A stretch of DNA of 64,000 nucleotides from Acidobacteriota bacterium (GCA_018269075.1 JAFDVJ010000006.1:155424-219423), one strand, 5' to 3'. Numbered from the stretch's first letter, positions 50,558 through 59,290 are shown. Numbers and translations: made by a program. The notes: generated by a model not told the origin, from the sequence alone.

Positions 50558-50695
50558 TTATTTCTTCATCTTCCGGCGCCCTCCTCTTTTCTTTTCCGAA
50601 TCGCGGACGTAGCCGAAACCCGCGTAAAGCGGGCTGTCCGGGCCGTAGCGGCGATCGCCTTCGACCGAGCGGACGACGAAATCGCATTTCTGCAT
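50558..50695 (-). CDS. Possible 45-residue basic protein
   Basis: A short frame starting MQKCDFVVRSVEGDRR, with GPDSPLYAGFGYVRD in the middle and a Lys/Arg-rich tail. AAGGCGAG precedes the ATG. It starts 12 bases after the stop of the next gene upstream and ends before a perfect terminator, which supports expression. No family recognised. Confidence 0.5.
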   Translation of the reverse strand: MQKCDFVVRSVEGDRRYGPDSPLYAGFGYVRDSEKKRGGRRKMKK

Positions 50696-50707
50696 ACTCG
50701 CCTTGAT

Positions 50708-50914
50708 CTAATCCTTGTATTCGATTTTCAGTTTTTTGACGACTTCCTCGGCCTGCCGGATTTCCATCCGTTTGGCCTCCGAAGCTTCCCGATCGGCTTT
50801 GATTTCCGCAAGCGGAACATCGCCGAAGCTGGCAACGCCCGGCGCGTTCGTCTCCCACGAATCCTCGATCCGTTCGAGCCGCTGATGTCCGGTTTTTGTC
50901 GTATGCGATGACAT
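50708..50914 (-). CDS. Small hypothetical protein, coiled-coil C-terminus
   Basis: A 68-residue protein beginning MSSHTTKTGHQRLERIEDSW and ending in a charged helix (AEEVVKKLKIEYKD). GAGGAG lies upstream of the ATG at 50914, a little far at 12 bases. Together with the next tiny gene and a terminator it forms a complete transcription unit. Function unknown. Confidence 0.55.
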   Translation of the reverse strand: MSSHTTKTGHQRLERIEDSWETNAPGVASFGDVPLAEIKADREASEAKRMEIRQAEEVVKKLKIEYKD

Positions 50915-51765
50915 AGTTTTTTTATTCTCTCCTCAAAAAATTGCCGTTTCCGGCGAAGCGCCCGGCCTGCGATTTTCTTGATCCCGACTGAACGCTCTAG
51001 ATGTTTGACGAGAAAAAAAAATCGCTTTTGCATAACTTTTGACGGTTTTTTTCGATTTCTTAAAATTTTTTTGAAACCAAACCGGATTATTCGTTTTTTT
51101 TCGAACTTCACACCCGGGAAACCGGCACGACGGACTGATGGAATCAACACTAAAAAGACACGAATGAAATTTAGTGTTTTTGGTGTTTTTGGTGGATCAA
51201 AACCGGCTCTTCGCCGTGCTCGGTTCCGATACAATCGAAAACGCGGTTCACGAACGAATCGCCGGCTCGATCATTTACCGCGCCGAACAACTCTGCATTA
51301 AATCCGAAATATATTGCGGCTTGACCGGATTTTCAACGACTGACCGGTCCGATTTTCTTTCTTTCGGGTATTTCGCGTATTTCGCGGGCGGATCTTTGAT
51401 GGTTTGTCGACCCGTCATCTATTTTGGCAGTTAGCAAACTGATAATTGCTGTCAATATTCGACTTTTCGCGCGTATGTTGTTAAATTTATGACGACCGAC
51501 AAAAATTTATACATAATTTCGGAAATTTTCAGATCGAAAAACCGGAGCGCGGGCGTCTCGTCCGGATGCCGGACGTGAAAGCGTCCTATAAAATTTGCCC
51601 GACGAATTCAATCCGAAGCTGCGCCGTCGGCGGCCGCCGTTTTATCTGACGCCGGGCGGGCGGCTCTCCGCTCCCGCTCAATCGGAAAATATCCGGCCGG
51701 CACACAAAAAAGCCGGGCGGCGAGAGCCGGCGAAAATCATCCCGCAGACATAATTTAGAAAAGCT
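50915..51765. other. Gene-free stretch of about 850 bases
   Basis: Contains one ACTAAAAACAC-type palindrome (51146-51205) and an A+T-rich segment. No convincing gene seen. Confidence 0.65.
51146..51205. repeat. Dispersed ACTAAAAACAC palindrome, copy 1
   Basis: AACACTAAAAAGACACGAA then AATTTAGTGTTTTTGG and GGTGGATC form an imperfect palindrome. Related copies occur at 53.4, 54.2 and 56.2 kb. Confidence 0.75.
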
Positions 51766-53286
51766 ATGAAAAAAAGAAAATTATTGGTGTTTGGTTTGGC
51801 AGCGGCAATTACAGCTGCGACGGCGGCCGGCTTCCCGGCGCGGGCAGCCGCTGCTTCGAAAGAAGATGCGGTGATGACGGGGTTTACCGTCAACGACAAC
51901 GGCGACGGAACCGATTTCACGCCGGGCAACGGAATTTGCGAGACGGCGACCGGCAACGGCATCTGCACTTTGCGGGCGGCGGCCGTCGAAGCCAATAACC
52001 TCGCCGGCGACGATACCATTTCTTTTGCTCCCGGCGTCACCCTCATCACGCTGACCTCGGGCGCGGAGATTCCGATCACGACGAACATCGCCGTCAACGG
52101 GCCGGGCGCCAACGTCCTGACGGTCGACGGCGGGGCCGGAAATAACCGGATCTTTTTTATCAGCGGTTCGACCGTCAGGGTCAGCGGAATGACGCTTCAA
52201 AACGGCAACGGCGTCGGCGCCGGAACGAACTTCAAAGGCTCGGCGATTTACATCACCGGCGGCGCGGTCACGCTCGACCGGCTGTTAGTGCAGAACAACA
52301 GCGGCGCCTCGTCGGGAATTCCGGACGCCGACGGAACCGTCCATATTACCGGCGGAACGAATCACGTCATCAGCAATTCGACCTTTACCAATAATACCGC
52401 CCGCGACGGCGGCGGAATTTTGGCATTTAACAGCGGAACGATACAGGTTTTTAATACGACCGTTTCGGGAAATACGGCCAACGGCGGCGGCGTTCCGCTC
52501 GGCGGCGGGATCCTTGTCGCAAATTCTACAATGACCATTCGCAGCTCGACCGTCACGGGCAACTCGGCAACCGGAGGAAGCGGATTCGGCGGCGGCGGGA
52601 TTTATGCACAAGCCGCAACCATCAGTATCGGCAACACGATAGTTTCCGGCAACACCTCTGCCGTCCAACCGGAAATCGACAGCGCCTTCGCCAGCGTCAC
52701 TACCTCGGCGGGATTCAATCTGATCGGCGATTCCGCCGGCGACGCCGCCGATTCGACGATTGCGATCGCCTATCTGCCCAGCGATATTCTCGACACGCCG
52801 GCCGGCCTCGGCCCATTAGCCAATAACGGCGGAACGACTCCGACGCGCGCGCTTTTAGGCGGAAGTCCGGCGCTCGATAAGGGAAATTCCTTCGGCAATA
52901 CGACCGACCAGCGCGGACTGCTCCGTCCGTTCGATTTAGCCGCGATCACCAACGCGGCGGGCGGCGACGGAGCGGACATCGGCGCATTCGAAGCCCAAAG
53001 CGTCCCGACCGCCGCCCGGGTTTCGATCAGCGGCAAAGTGATCGTCGGCAAAGGCTCGGGACTGCGGAACGCCGCGGTCGTCCTGACCGATGAGCAGGGC
53101 AATTCCCGGACGGTCAGGACGGGCACGTTCGGCTATTTCAGTTTCGATGAGGTCGAGGCCGGACAGACCTATATTATCGCGGTCCAGTCGAAGAGCTATC
53201 AATTCGCGCCGCAGGTCGTCAGCGTTCAGGAAAATGTGACGGACCTCGATTTTTACGCGCTGGCGGAAGGGTCCTCCGCGAAGTAA
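51766..53286 (+). CDS. Secreted parallel beta-helix protein with CSLREA-like start
   Basis: A 506-residue surface protein. The signal peptide (about 1-30, AAAITAATAAGFPARAAAA) is followed by a CSLREA-like module (VNDNGDGTDF, CTLRAAAVEANNL). A right-handed beta-helix follows with regular N-rich turns (SNSTFTNNTARDGGGI, STVTGNSATGGSG). Next come a choice-of-anchor-type LGPLANNGGTTPTRALLGGSPALDKGN block (about 345-371) and a C-terminal carboxypeptidase-regulatory-like beta-sandwich (VSISGKVIVGKGSGLRNAAVVLTD, about 421-500). Probably exported and adhesive; no enzyme motif is visible. Confidence 0.82.
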   Translation: MKKRKLLVFGLAAAITAATAAGFPARAAAASKEDAVMTGFTVNDNGDGTDFTPGNGICETATGNGICTLRAAAVEANNLAGDDTISFAPGVTLITLTSGAEIPITTNIAVNGPGANVLTVDGGAGNNRIFFISGSTVRVSGMTLQNGNGVGAGTNFKGSAIYITGGAVTLDRLLVQNNSGASSGIPDADGTVHITGGTNHVISNSTFTNNTARDGGGILAFNSGTIQVFNTTVSGNTANGGGVPLGGGILVANSTMTIRSSTVTGNSATGGSGFGGGGIYAQAATISIGNTIVSGNTSAVQPEIDSAFASVTTSAGFNLIGDSAGDAADSTIAIAYLPSDILDTPAGLGPLANNGGTTPTRALLGGSPALDKGNSFGNTTDQRGLLRPFDLAAITNAAGGDGADIGAFEAQSVPTAARVSISGKVIVGKGSGLRNAAVVLTDEQGNSRTVRTGTFGYFSFDEVEAGQTYIIAVQSKSYQFAPQVVSVQENVTDLDFYALAEGSSAK

Positions 53287-53364
53287 ACGATTTGGGAAAA
53301 CGGCGCTGGCCTTAAGCGCGGTTAAAACCGAACGCGGATGCCGCGGATTTGGCGGATTGACAAC

Positions 53365-53438
53365 GATCCACTAAAAACACGAAAAAACACGAAAGAAATT
53401 TAGTATTTTTCGTGTTTTTAGTGGAAGAACAAAAAAGC
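53365..53438. repeat. Dispersed ACTAAAAACAC palindrome, copy 2
   Basis: GATCCACTAAAAACACG and CGTGTTTTTAGTGGA flank an AATTTAGTATTT centre. The arms are complementary. Confidence 0.85.
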
Positions 53439-53561
53439 GAACGCGGCCGGAATCAAGGCTTTTGCCAATAAGTTGGGCCGCTTTGACCGCTCCAAACGGC
53501 AACAGCGCCTCATTCGATCAAAGCGTCGAAAACGCGGCGGATCGCGGCGGCCGGCGGGCGA

Positions 53562-53608
53562 GTGACGGGTTCACGGGACTTTATTTCTACCCGTCACGAT
53601 GGTATAAC
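53562..53608 (+). promoter_or_regulatory. Possible operator and -10 before the DUF488 gene
   Basis: GTGACGGGT (53562-53570) and ACCCGTCAC (53589-53597) form a 9-bp inverted repeat next to a TATAAC box (53603-53608). A good -35 is not evident, so an activator or repressor may act here. Confidence 0.35.
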
Positions 53609-53648
53609 GTGAATTTGGGACGGTCTTAAATCCGGGGAGATTATTTCG

Positions 53649-54101
53649 ATGACGATTTACACGATCGGGCACGGGCGGCACGCGTTCGGGGATTTTTTGA
53701 AATTACTGGAAAAATACGGGATCGAATTTTTGTGCGACGTCAGAAGCATCGCGCGTTCGCGGTGGCCGCAGTTCAACGGGCCGGTTTTGTCCAAAGAGCT
53801 CGAACGAAACCGGATCGGCTACGAGCATCTGCCCGAATGCGGCGGTAAAACGAAACCCGTCCCGGAAGAGCTCGCGCGCGGCGTCGACCGGATCGTCGAG
53901 CTCGCGGCGGACGTCCGGACGGTGATGATGTGTTCCGAATCGCAGCCGCTCACGAAACATCGAAAACCGAAGGCCAACTGTCACCGCATCGGCCTTTTGT
54001 CGCCGCTTCTCAAGGCGAACGGCGCGACGGGTATCGTCCACATCCTGCCGAATGGCGACGCCCTCGAATTCGACGAGGACAGCGTGCCGTCGATCTGGTG
54101 A
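53649..54101 (+). CDS. DUF488-family protein
   Basis: A 150-residue protein matching DUF488: IYTIGHGRHAFGDFLKLLEKYGIEFLCDVRSIARSRWPQF at the start, then HLPECGGK, MMCSESQPLTKHRKPKANCHR with its conserved cysteines, and HILPNGD near the end. The fold is predicted to bind nucleic acid or metals, but the activity is not established. GGGGAG lies ten bases before the ATG. Confidence 0.9.
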   Translation: MTIYTIGHGRHAFGDFLKLLEKYGIEFLCDVRSIARSRWPQFNGPVLSKELERNRIGYEHLPECGGKTKPVPEELARGVDRIVELAADVRTVMMCSESQPLTKHRKPKANCHRIGLLSPLLKANGATGIVHILPNGDALEFDEDSVPSIW

Positions 54102-54240
54102 TAATGATTTTTTGTTTTCCGTTTTCGAACTGGAAGAGCTTGCGTTATCCAACGAAACAGTCAGTCTTTGTGCGGAAATCGAGCTTTAAGGTATAGAGTC
54201 TGTTTAAAATTAGGGTTTGAGGCCGCGAACGATTTTTAAG

Positions 54241-54297
54241 CGATCCACTAAAAACACTAAAAACACGAAATATTTTTAGTGTTTTTAGTGGATCGAA
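54241..54297. repeat. Dispersed ACTAAAAACAC palindrome, copy 3
   Basis: CGATCCACTAAAAACACTAAAA and GTGTTTTTAGTGGATCG form nearly perfect arms. Confidence 0.9.
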
Positions 54298-54504
54298 AAA
54301 CAACCGCTCGCCGTTCGGACGGTTGATTGCTTCAACCGATTTTGTCACGCACGACGCTTTTTCAGCGGGTATTCCGTAAATTTGAACAGACTCTTAAGCG
54401 GAGCGGTTCGGCCCGCTCATTGATGGAATGCCCGGTTTGTTCGAGGATCGTTTTCAAACAAATCGGCTGAACTTCCCGCAAATGCGCAAAGCCCGCCGGA
54501 TCAT

Positions 54505-54598
54505 TTTCTGTCGCCCGCTTCGGGGCTTTAATCGATCGGGGCGCGAACTACAGGCTTGCGCCTGTCGCTATTTTCTTTCGCCTGTTCCACAGGCTTTG
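54505..54598. repeat. Second copy of the TCGCCCGCTTCGGGGC / GCCTGTTCCACAGGC module
   Basis: TTTTCTGTCGCCCGCTTCGG, the CTACAGGCTTGCGCCTG palindrome and CGCCTGTTCCACAGGC are shared with the MITE-like element at 43.4-43.7 kb in the same relative order, but without the 19-bp ends. Confidence 0.85.
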
Positions 54599-54623
54599 GT
54601 CGGATTTTATTTTCAAAGATCAT

Positions 54624-54806
54624 TAAAAACCTCTCGGGTTAGGGACAAAACCTCTCAGTTTTTTTTAAAAACCCTTTAGGTTAAGGGCAAAACCCTTTAG
54701 GTTTTTTAAAAAACCCTTTAGGTTAAGGGCAAAACCTCTTAGGTTTTTTAAAAAACCCATTAGGTTAAGAGCAAAACCTTTTAGGTTTTTTTAAAAACCC
54801 ATTAGA
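54624..54806. repeat. 42-bp-period tandem hairpin array
   Basis: Four full copies and a partial copy start at about 54624, 54666, 54708, 54750 and 54792. Each unit reads AAAAAACC...CCTTTAGG...GGTTTTTT, so each folds into its own hairpin with a T-run, like a chain of terminators on both strands. Confidence 0.88.
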
Positions 54807-54964
54807 TAAATCAATAAACCCGAAGTTTATCATAATTTTTTGTTTGAATAATTCCGGCGTGGAAAGAGGATTTTCGGGCGGCCCGTTGCGAGTTCAGCCT
54901 TCAGGCCGATGGCCTTACGTAAACGAATAAGTTCAGCGCGATGATTGATTTAGGCGGAACAATA

Positions 54965-55080
54965 AATAGGCCGCGGATGACGCGAATGACGCGGATTTTC
55001 ACGGATTTTTCTTTGGTTTTGTTTTTCAGAAAAAAGAAATCCGCGTCAATCCGCCAGATCCGCGTCATCCGCGGCCTATT
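54965..55080. repeat. Long palindrome with perfect 20-bp ends
   Basis: AATAGGCCGCGGATGACGCG (54965-54984) and its exact complement (55061-55080) are the ends; ATGACGCGGATTT and AAATCCGCGTCAAT are inner arms. Confidence 0.9.
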
Positions 55081-55205
55081 AAAATGTTCAAGACATTCAA
55101 TCTCGCGCTTAACTTCATCCTATCGGCCTGAGGGCGGCCCGTGTCCGATTTCCCGGATGTTTCAAGGGGCGCAGCGCAGGCCGCCTGAAGGCGGAACTCG
55201 GAACT

Positions 55206-56063
55206 TTACTGGTTTCCGGGCGGTTTGCGCTTGAAAAGCCGTTCCATGTGGTTGAACCGTTCGAGCATCTGTTCGTGGACGTGATCGATCTTTTCATGGA
55301 GATGCGCGACTTCGAGCTCGGCCTTGATGTTGACGTCGTATTCGACGTCCGAACGGATATGATCCTTTTCCGACTGGCGGTTCTGCGAGATCAGGACGAA
55401 GCACGAGAGAAAGATCGCTTCCAAAGAGACGATCATCGTCAGCAGACCGAACGGAAACGGGTCGAACTGCTCGATTCCCGTCGGCAAGGTGTTGATCGCG
55501 ATCCAGACGACGAACCAGACGGCGTTGATGATCAGGAAATACATACTGCCCGAAAACCACGCGATCCAGTCGGCGACGCGCTGGAGCGCCGAAAGCTGTT
55601 CGTCCATCTCGACGTTGACGTTGCGCGAGACGCGCGTCCGCAAAAGATTGTCGGCGTCGCGGAGCATCTGGCTCATCGAGGCGAGCATATTGAGACAGGC
55701 ATCCGGTTTTTTCTGAAAAAGCAGCAGCAGATCGTCGCGGTCGAGCGCGAAGAGACGCGCGTCGGTGAGCGCCGTCGCGGTCGCCGAGCGCGGCCGGTAG
55801 TCGAGCATCGAGATCTCGCCGAAAATATCGTTTTCGCGGGCGATCTTGAGGATGATCTTCTGGCCGGTCGTGTCCTTGATGTAAAGCTCGATCTCGCCTT
55901 CCTGAATGATGTAGAGCGATTCGCCGAAATCGCCCGCGTTAAAGAGCGTTTCGCCGCCTTCGAGCGTTTCCTCGTCGATCACCGCCGCGAGCTCGGCCAG
56001 TTCTTCGGCGTCGAGCAGATGAAACAGCTCGATCTCCGCCAGTTCGTCGGGGTTGCAGGGCAT
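55206..56063 (-). CDS. Cyclic-nucleotide-binding domain protein with DUF1003 membrane region
   Basis: A 285-residue protein. The N-terminal cNMP-binding domain (about 13-125) has GETLFNAGDFGESLYIIQEGEIELY and FGEISMLDYRPRSATATAL, the phosphate-binding cassette. A DUF1003 region (about 160-240) has two membrane helices (MYFLIINAVWFVVWIAINT and LLTMIVSLEAIFLSCFVL). The charged C-terminus forms a coiled coil (HLHEKIDHVHEQMLERFNHMERLF). Cyclic nucleotide could control a membrane function; the effect is unknown. Confidence 0.88.
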   Translation of the reverse strand: MPCNPDELAEIELFHLLDAEELAELAAVIDEETLEGGETLFNAGDFGESLYIIQEGEIELYIKDTTGQKIILKIARENDIFGEISMLDYRPRSATATALTDARLFALDRDDLLLLFQKKPDACLNMLASMSQMLRDADNLLRTRVSRNVNVEMDEQLSALQRVADWIAWFSGSMYFLIINAVWFVVWIAINTLPTGIEQFDPFPFGLLTMIVSLEAIFLSCFVLISQNRQSEKDHIRSDVEYDVNIKAELEVAHLHEKIDHVHEQMLERFNHMERLFKRKPPGNQ

Positions 56064-56073
56064 AGTTTTTTTT

Positions 56074-56107
56074 TAGTCCTGAGTCCTGAGTCTTGAGTCT
56101 TGAGTCC
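56074..56107. repeat. 7-bp array, unit CCTGAGT / CTTGAGT
   Basis: Four to five tandem heptamers lie upstream of the cNMP-binding protein gene; a clear inverted partner is not seen. Confidence 0.75.
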
Positions 56108-56239
56108 CTGTCGACGCGGATGACCGGCTTCCCGGTTCGTCCGAAGGCTCGGGGCTCGCAATTCAGGATGCGTTTTATTTTTTTATTGTGTGACACAGCT
56201 TGTTGGAATAATGAGCGTTAAACCCGCGGCCGGTTGTTA

Positions 56240-56316
56240 AACGATCCACTAAAAACACGAAATAACACGAAAGAAATTTAGCGTTTTTTTTTGTGTTTAG
56301 CGGAAGATCAAAAAAG
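56240..56316. repeat. Dispersed ACTAAAAACAC palindrome, copy 4
   Basis: CGATCCACTAAAAACACG and TTTGTGTTTAGCGGAAGATC around AATTTAGCGTT. The arms are more diverged than at copy 3. The rest of the 475-base gap 56064-56538 holds two arrays and no gene. Confidence 0.75.
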
Positions 56317-56466
56317 TCAACGCGACCGGAATCGACACTTTTTCCAATAAGTTTTGTCACTAACTATCAGCTTCGGTTCCAGACAAAAAAAACACGAGGC
56401 CGCCCCGTAAAGGGACGCGTCTCGCGTTTCTCTTCCGTCGATTATCTTAAACCAAACTTTTTGGTT

Positions 56467-56540
56467 AGTCGAGAGTCGGGAGTCGAGAGTCGAGAGTCTT
56501 TCCTTCCGCTCTCGACTCTCGACTCTCCACTCTCCACTCT
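56467..56540. repeat. Inverted pair, unit GAGAGTC / GACTCTC
   Basis: Arms 56467-56499 and 56508-56540 are separated by only eight bases and end just before the YbdK stop codon. Confidence 0.9.
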
Positions 56541-57660
56541 AATCGAAGCATTTCTCGGGGACGTTTTCGAGCGTGTTTTTGATCAGCATATCGACGACGG
56601 CGTTGAAATCGTGGCCCGATTCTTCGAAGACGCGAAGCTGTTCGTCGGCCGACGTGCCGCGATCCAAAATCGTGTGGACGTGTTCGATCTCTTTGCGCGA
56701 GCCGAGATTGTCGACGACGTCGTCGACGAATTCCAAAAGTTCGCGGATCAGGTCCTTGACCGGCACTTCCTTCTGTTTGCCGAGGTCCAAAAGCATTCCG
56801 TCGAGCCCGTAACGGATCGCGCGCCATTTGTTTTCCTGAATCAGGCGGCGGTGATAAAGCCGGAAGCCCCAGTTTTTCTCGATCATCACCGAGAGCTTGG
56901 CGACGATCGCCTGAAAGAGCGCGGCGACCGCGATCGTGTCGTCGACGCGCGTCGGGATGTCGCAGACGCGGAATTCCAATGTCGGGAATTTCGGGTGCGG
57001 GCGGATGTCCCACCAGATCTTCGTCGCGTCCTGGATGCAGTTCATCTTCATCAGCAGATCGACGTAGGACTGAAACTGCAGATAGGAATCGAAATGATCC
57101 GGGATGTCGGTGCGCGGGAATTTTTTGAAGACTTCCGAGCGATAGCTCTTGAGGCCGGTGTTGAAGCCGAGCCAGAACGGCGACGAGGTCGTCATCGCCA
57201 GAATATGCGGCAGGAAATAGCGCGCCGCGTTCATAATATGGATGCGCCGGTCGAGATCGCGGATGCCGACGTGGACGTGAACGCCGAAGATCAAAAGCGA
57301 GCGCGCGACCATCTGCAGCTCGTCGACGAGCAGCTTGTAGCGGTCGTGCTCGTAAATCTCCTGCTCCGACCATTTCGAGAACGGATGCGTCGAAGCGGCG
57401 ACGATTTCGAGCCCCTTGTTGCGGGCGAGCCCCGAAATGATGCAGCGCAGCTTGGAAATGTCCTCGCGCGCTTCCTGGATGTTGGCGCAGACGCCCGTGC
57501 CGACTTCGATCATCGACTGGATCATCTCGGGCTTGACCTTTTCGCCAAGCAGCAGTTTGCCTTCGTCCAGAATTTCCGAAACGTGCGACTTCAGCTCGCG
57601 CGTTTCCGGATCGACAATTTGGAATTCTTCCTCGATTCCGAGCGTAAATTGGTCAAACAT
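56539..57660 (-). CDS. Carboxylate-amine ligase, YbdK/GCS2 family
   Basis: A 373-residue protein of the glutamate-cysteine ligase family 2. Key blocks are FTLGIEEEFQIVDPETREL (about 5-23), VHVHVGIRDLDRRIHIMN (126-143), the HFDSYLQFQSYVDLLM segment, EFRVCDIPTRVDD (about 228-240) and YHRRLIQENKWRAIRYGLDGMLLDL. YbdK-type proteins have weak glutamate-cysteine ligase activity in E. coli. The ATG at 57660 fits the family start exactly. Confidence 0.88.
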   Translation of the reverse strand: MFDQFTLGIEEEFQIVDPETRELKSHVSEILDEGKLLLGEKVKPEMIQSMIEVGTGVCANIQEAREDISKLRCIISGLARNKGLEIVAASTHPFSKWSEQEIYEHDRYKLLVDELQMVARSLLIFGVHVHVGIRDLDRRIHIMNAARYFLPHILAMTTSSPFWLGFNTGLKSYRSEVFKKFPRTDIPDHFDSYLQFQSYVDLLMKMNCIQDATKIWWDIRPHPKFPTLEFRVCDIPTRVDDTIAVAALFQAIVAKLSVMIEKNWGFRLYHRRLIQENKWRAIRYGLDGMLLDLGKQKEVPVKDLIRELLEFVDDVVDNLGSRKEIEHVHTILDRGTSADEQLRVFEESGHDFNAVVDMLIKNTLENVPEKCFD

Positions 57661-57690
57661 AGTGGTTCGCTGTGGTCCCGGGACTCGAAA

Positions 57691-57838
57691 CTTAAGTCTT
57701 GAGTCTTAAGTCTTGAGTCGGCGGCTTATATTTTGTCAATCGATCACGTTGGTTAAAAAAAATTTCCGCGGGCGGCGGTCAATGCCGCGCGGTTCGAGTC
57801 TTCGACTCAGGACTCAAGACTCAAGACTCAAGACTCAA
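57691..57838. repeat. Inverted pair, unit CTTGAGT / ACTCAAG
   Basis: Arm 57691-57719 (TTAAGTCTTGAGTC repeats) and arm 57803-57838 (ACTCAAG repeats) are complementary. Confidence 0.88.
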
Positions 57839-57900
57839 AAATTTGTTTTCCGTTATTCTTTAAAATACAACGAACGACGAACAAAGGACAACGAACGAAC

Positions 57901-58233
57901 TTAAATTAATTCGAGCTCGCGCTTCAGGATTTCGGCGCTTTCGTCCGTCACGTTCTGAAACCGGACGCCGACGCCCTGACCGGGGTCGGTGTAGACGACC
58001 GCGCCGGTCAAAGCGATTTCGCGGCCGCCGACGGTCATCCGCATAAAGACCTGCGTGCCGGTGTCGAGACTCGCGCTCGTCGTCATATAAAGCCCGCCGA
58101 TCCCGATGTCGCGGGTATTGGCGATGCCGGTCGCGTCGCCGCCGTTGAAGTTGACGTCGACGATCAGTTTCTTGCGATCCGATTGGCGCTTTTCCGAGGT
58201 CGTCAGCGCATCGGCGATTTCATTCTGGGTCAT
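57901..58233 (-). CDS. PilZ-domain protein
   Basis: A 110-residue single-domain protein of the PilZ type. The N-terminal segment holds SDRKKLIVDVNFNG, and the (D/N)xSxxG block reads NTRDIGIGGLYM, with Gly in place of the Ser. That change could weaken c-di-GMP binding. Hydrophobic strands to QGVGVRFQNVTDES complete the barrel. Cytoplasmic; it may act as a c-di-GMP-linked regulator or adaptor. Confidence 0.85.
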   Translation of the reverse strand: MTQNEIADALTTSEKRQSDRKKLIVDVNFNGGDATGIANTRDIGIGGLYMTTSASLDTGTQVFMRMTVGGREIALTGAVVYTDPGQGVGVRFQNVTDESAEILKRELELI

Positions 58234-58258
58234 ATGTTAGTGCTCTCTAAAATGATGT

Positions 58259-58393
58259 CGGATTTCGGATTTCGGATTTCGGATCGGTCTGAATTTTCAC
58301 CGAATCCGGCTCCGCCCGAAAATCCTTTTAATTAAAAACTACTAACCTCCGCAATATTCCAATCCGAAATCCGAAATCCGAAATCCGAAATCG
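58259..58393. repeat. Inverted pair of 7-bp arrays, unit ATTTCGG / CCGAAAT
   Basis: Arms 58259-58285 and 58361-58393 lie between the PilZ gene start and the LysR stop. They are complementary. Confidence 0.9.
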
Positions 58394-58396
58394 GCC

Positions 58397-59290
58397 TCAT
58401 TTCTTCTCTTTCTCGGAGATTTCGCGGGCCAGTTTGAGAAACGACTTGGCGGCGTGCGAGAGAACCGAGTTTTTGCGGTAGATGATGTTCAGCTTGCGCT
58501 CGAGCTTCATTTCCTTGACCGAGAGGGCCTTTAACTGGCCGCTGTCGATCTCGCTCTGGGCGGTCAGTTTCGGGACGAGCGCGACGCCGATCCCGGTCTC
58601 GACGAGCCGTTTGATCGCTTCGAGCGACGGCAGCTCGACCGAGATGTTGAGTTTGGTCTGGTATTTCTCGAACGTCTCGATGACCTTTTCGCGATACGGC
58701 GACGGCGCGTTGTGGGCGATAAAGGTTTCGACGCCGAGCTCGCGGACCGAAACGCTCGAACGGTTGGCGAGCGGGTGCTGCGGCGCGACGATCAGCGTCA
58801 GTTCGTCGGTGTAGACGGTCGTCGCGACGACCGAGTTGTCGTTCGGCTTGAACGAGATGATGCCGAGCTCGGCTTCGCGCGCCATAATCTCTTTCGGAAT
58901 CCGGCTCGCGACGCCGCGCTGGACTTCGATCTTGATCAGCGGGTAAAGCTTGCGAAATTCCTCGATCACCGGCAGCAGATAAAAAACGGTGTGCTCGTTG
59001 GCGCTGATCGTGACCTTGCCGTGATGCAGGTCGCGCATCTCGCGGATCGCGTTGTGGGCGGTCTGCCGCAGATTGAGCATCTGCCGCGCGTAATCGAGCA
59101 GCAATTCCCCGGCGAGCGTTAAGGTTCCGTCCTTCGACGAGCGGTCGAAGAGTTTTTCGCCGATTTCGACTTCCAGTCGCCGGATCGCCTGACTGACGGC
59201 CGGCTGGGTTCGGTCCAGAACTTCGGCCGCCCGGGAAAAACTTTTTTCGCGGGCGACGGCGACCAGTACTTCCAATTGATTGATGTCCAT
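58397..59290 (-). CDS. LysR-family transcriptional regulator
   Basis: A 297-residue regulator. The N-terminal HTH (MDINQLEVLVAVAREKSFSRAAEVLDRTQPAVSQAIRRLEVEIG) is classical, followed by the two-lobed effector domain (HHGKVTISANEHTVFYLLPVIEEF, and FETLPSLEAIKRLVETGIGVALVPKL). It is divergent from leuA across a 266-base A+T-rich gap, so it may control leucine genes or itself; the effector is unknown. Confidence 0.88.
   Translation of the reverse strand: MDINQLEVLVAVAREKSFSRAAEVLDRTQPAVSQAIRRLEVEIGEKLFDRSSKDGTLTLAGELLLDYARQMLNLRQTAHNAIREMRDLHHGKVTISANEHTVFYLLPVIEEFRKLYPLIKIEVQRGVASRIPKEIMAREAELGIISFKPNDNSVVATTVYTDELTLIVAPQHPLANRSSVSVRELGVETFIAHNAPSPYREKVIETFEKYQTKLNISVELPSLEAIKRLVETGIGVALVPKLTAQSEIDSGQLKALSVKEMKLERKLNIIYRKNSVLSHAAKSFLKLAREISEKEKK

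Larger units (their letters stand above)
53287..53648. other. Repeat-bearing intergenic stretch
   Basis: Holds an ACTAAAAACAC palindrome (53365-53438) and a likely DUF488 promoter. No gene seen. Confidence 0.65.
54102..55205. other. Gene-free repeat region of about 1.1 kb
   Basis: Contains a palindrome copy (54241-54297), a module shared with the MITE-like element (54505-54600), a 42-bp-period hairpin array (54624-54806) and a large palindrome (54965-55080). No coding region is credible. Confidence 0.75.
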
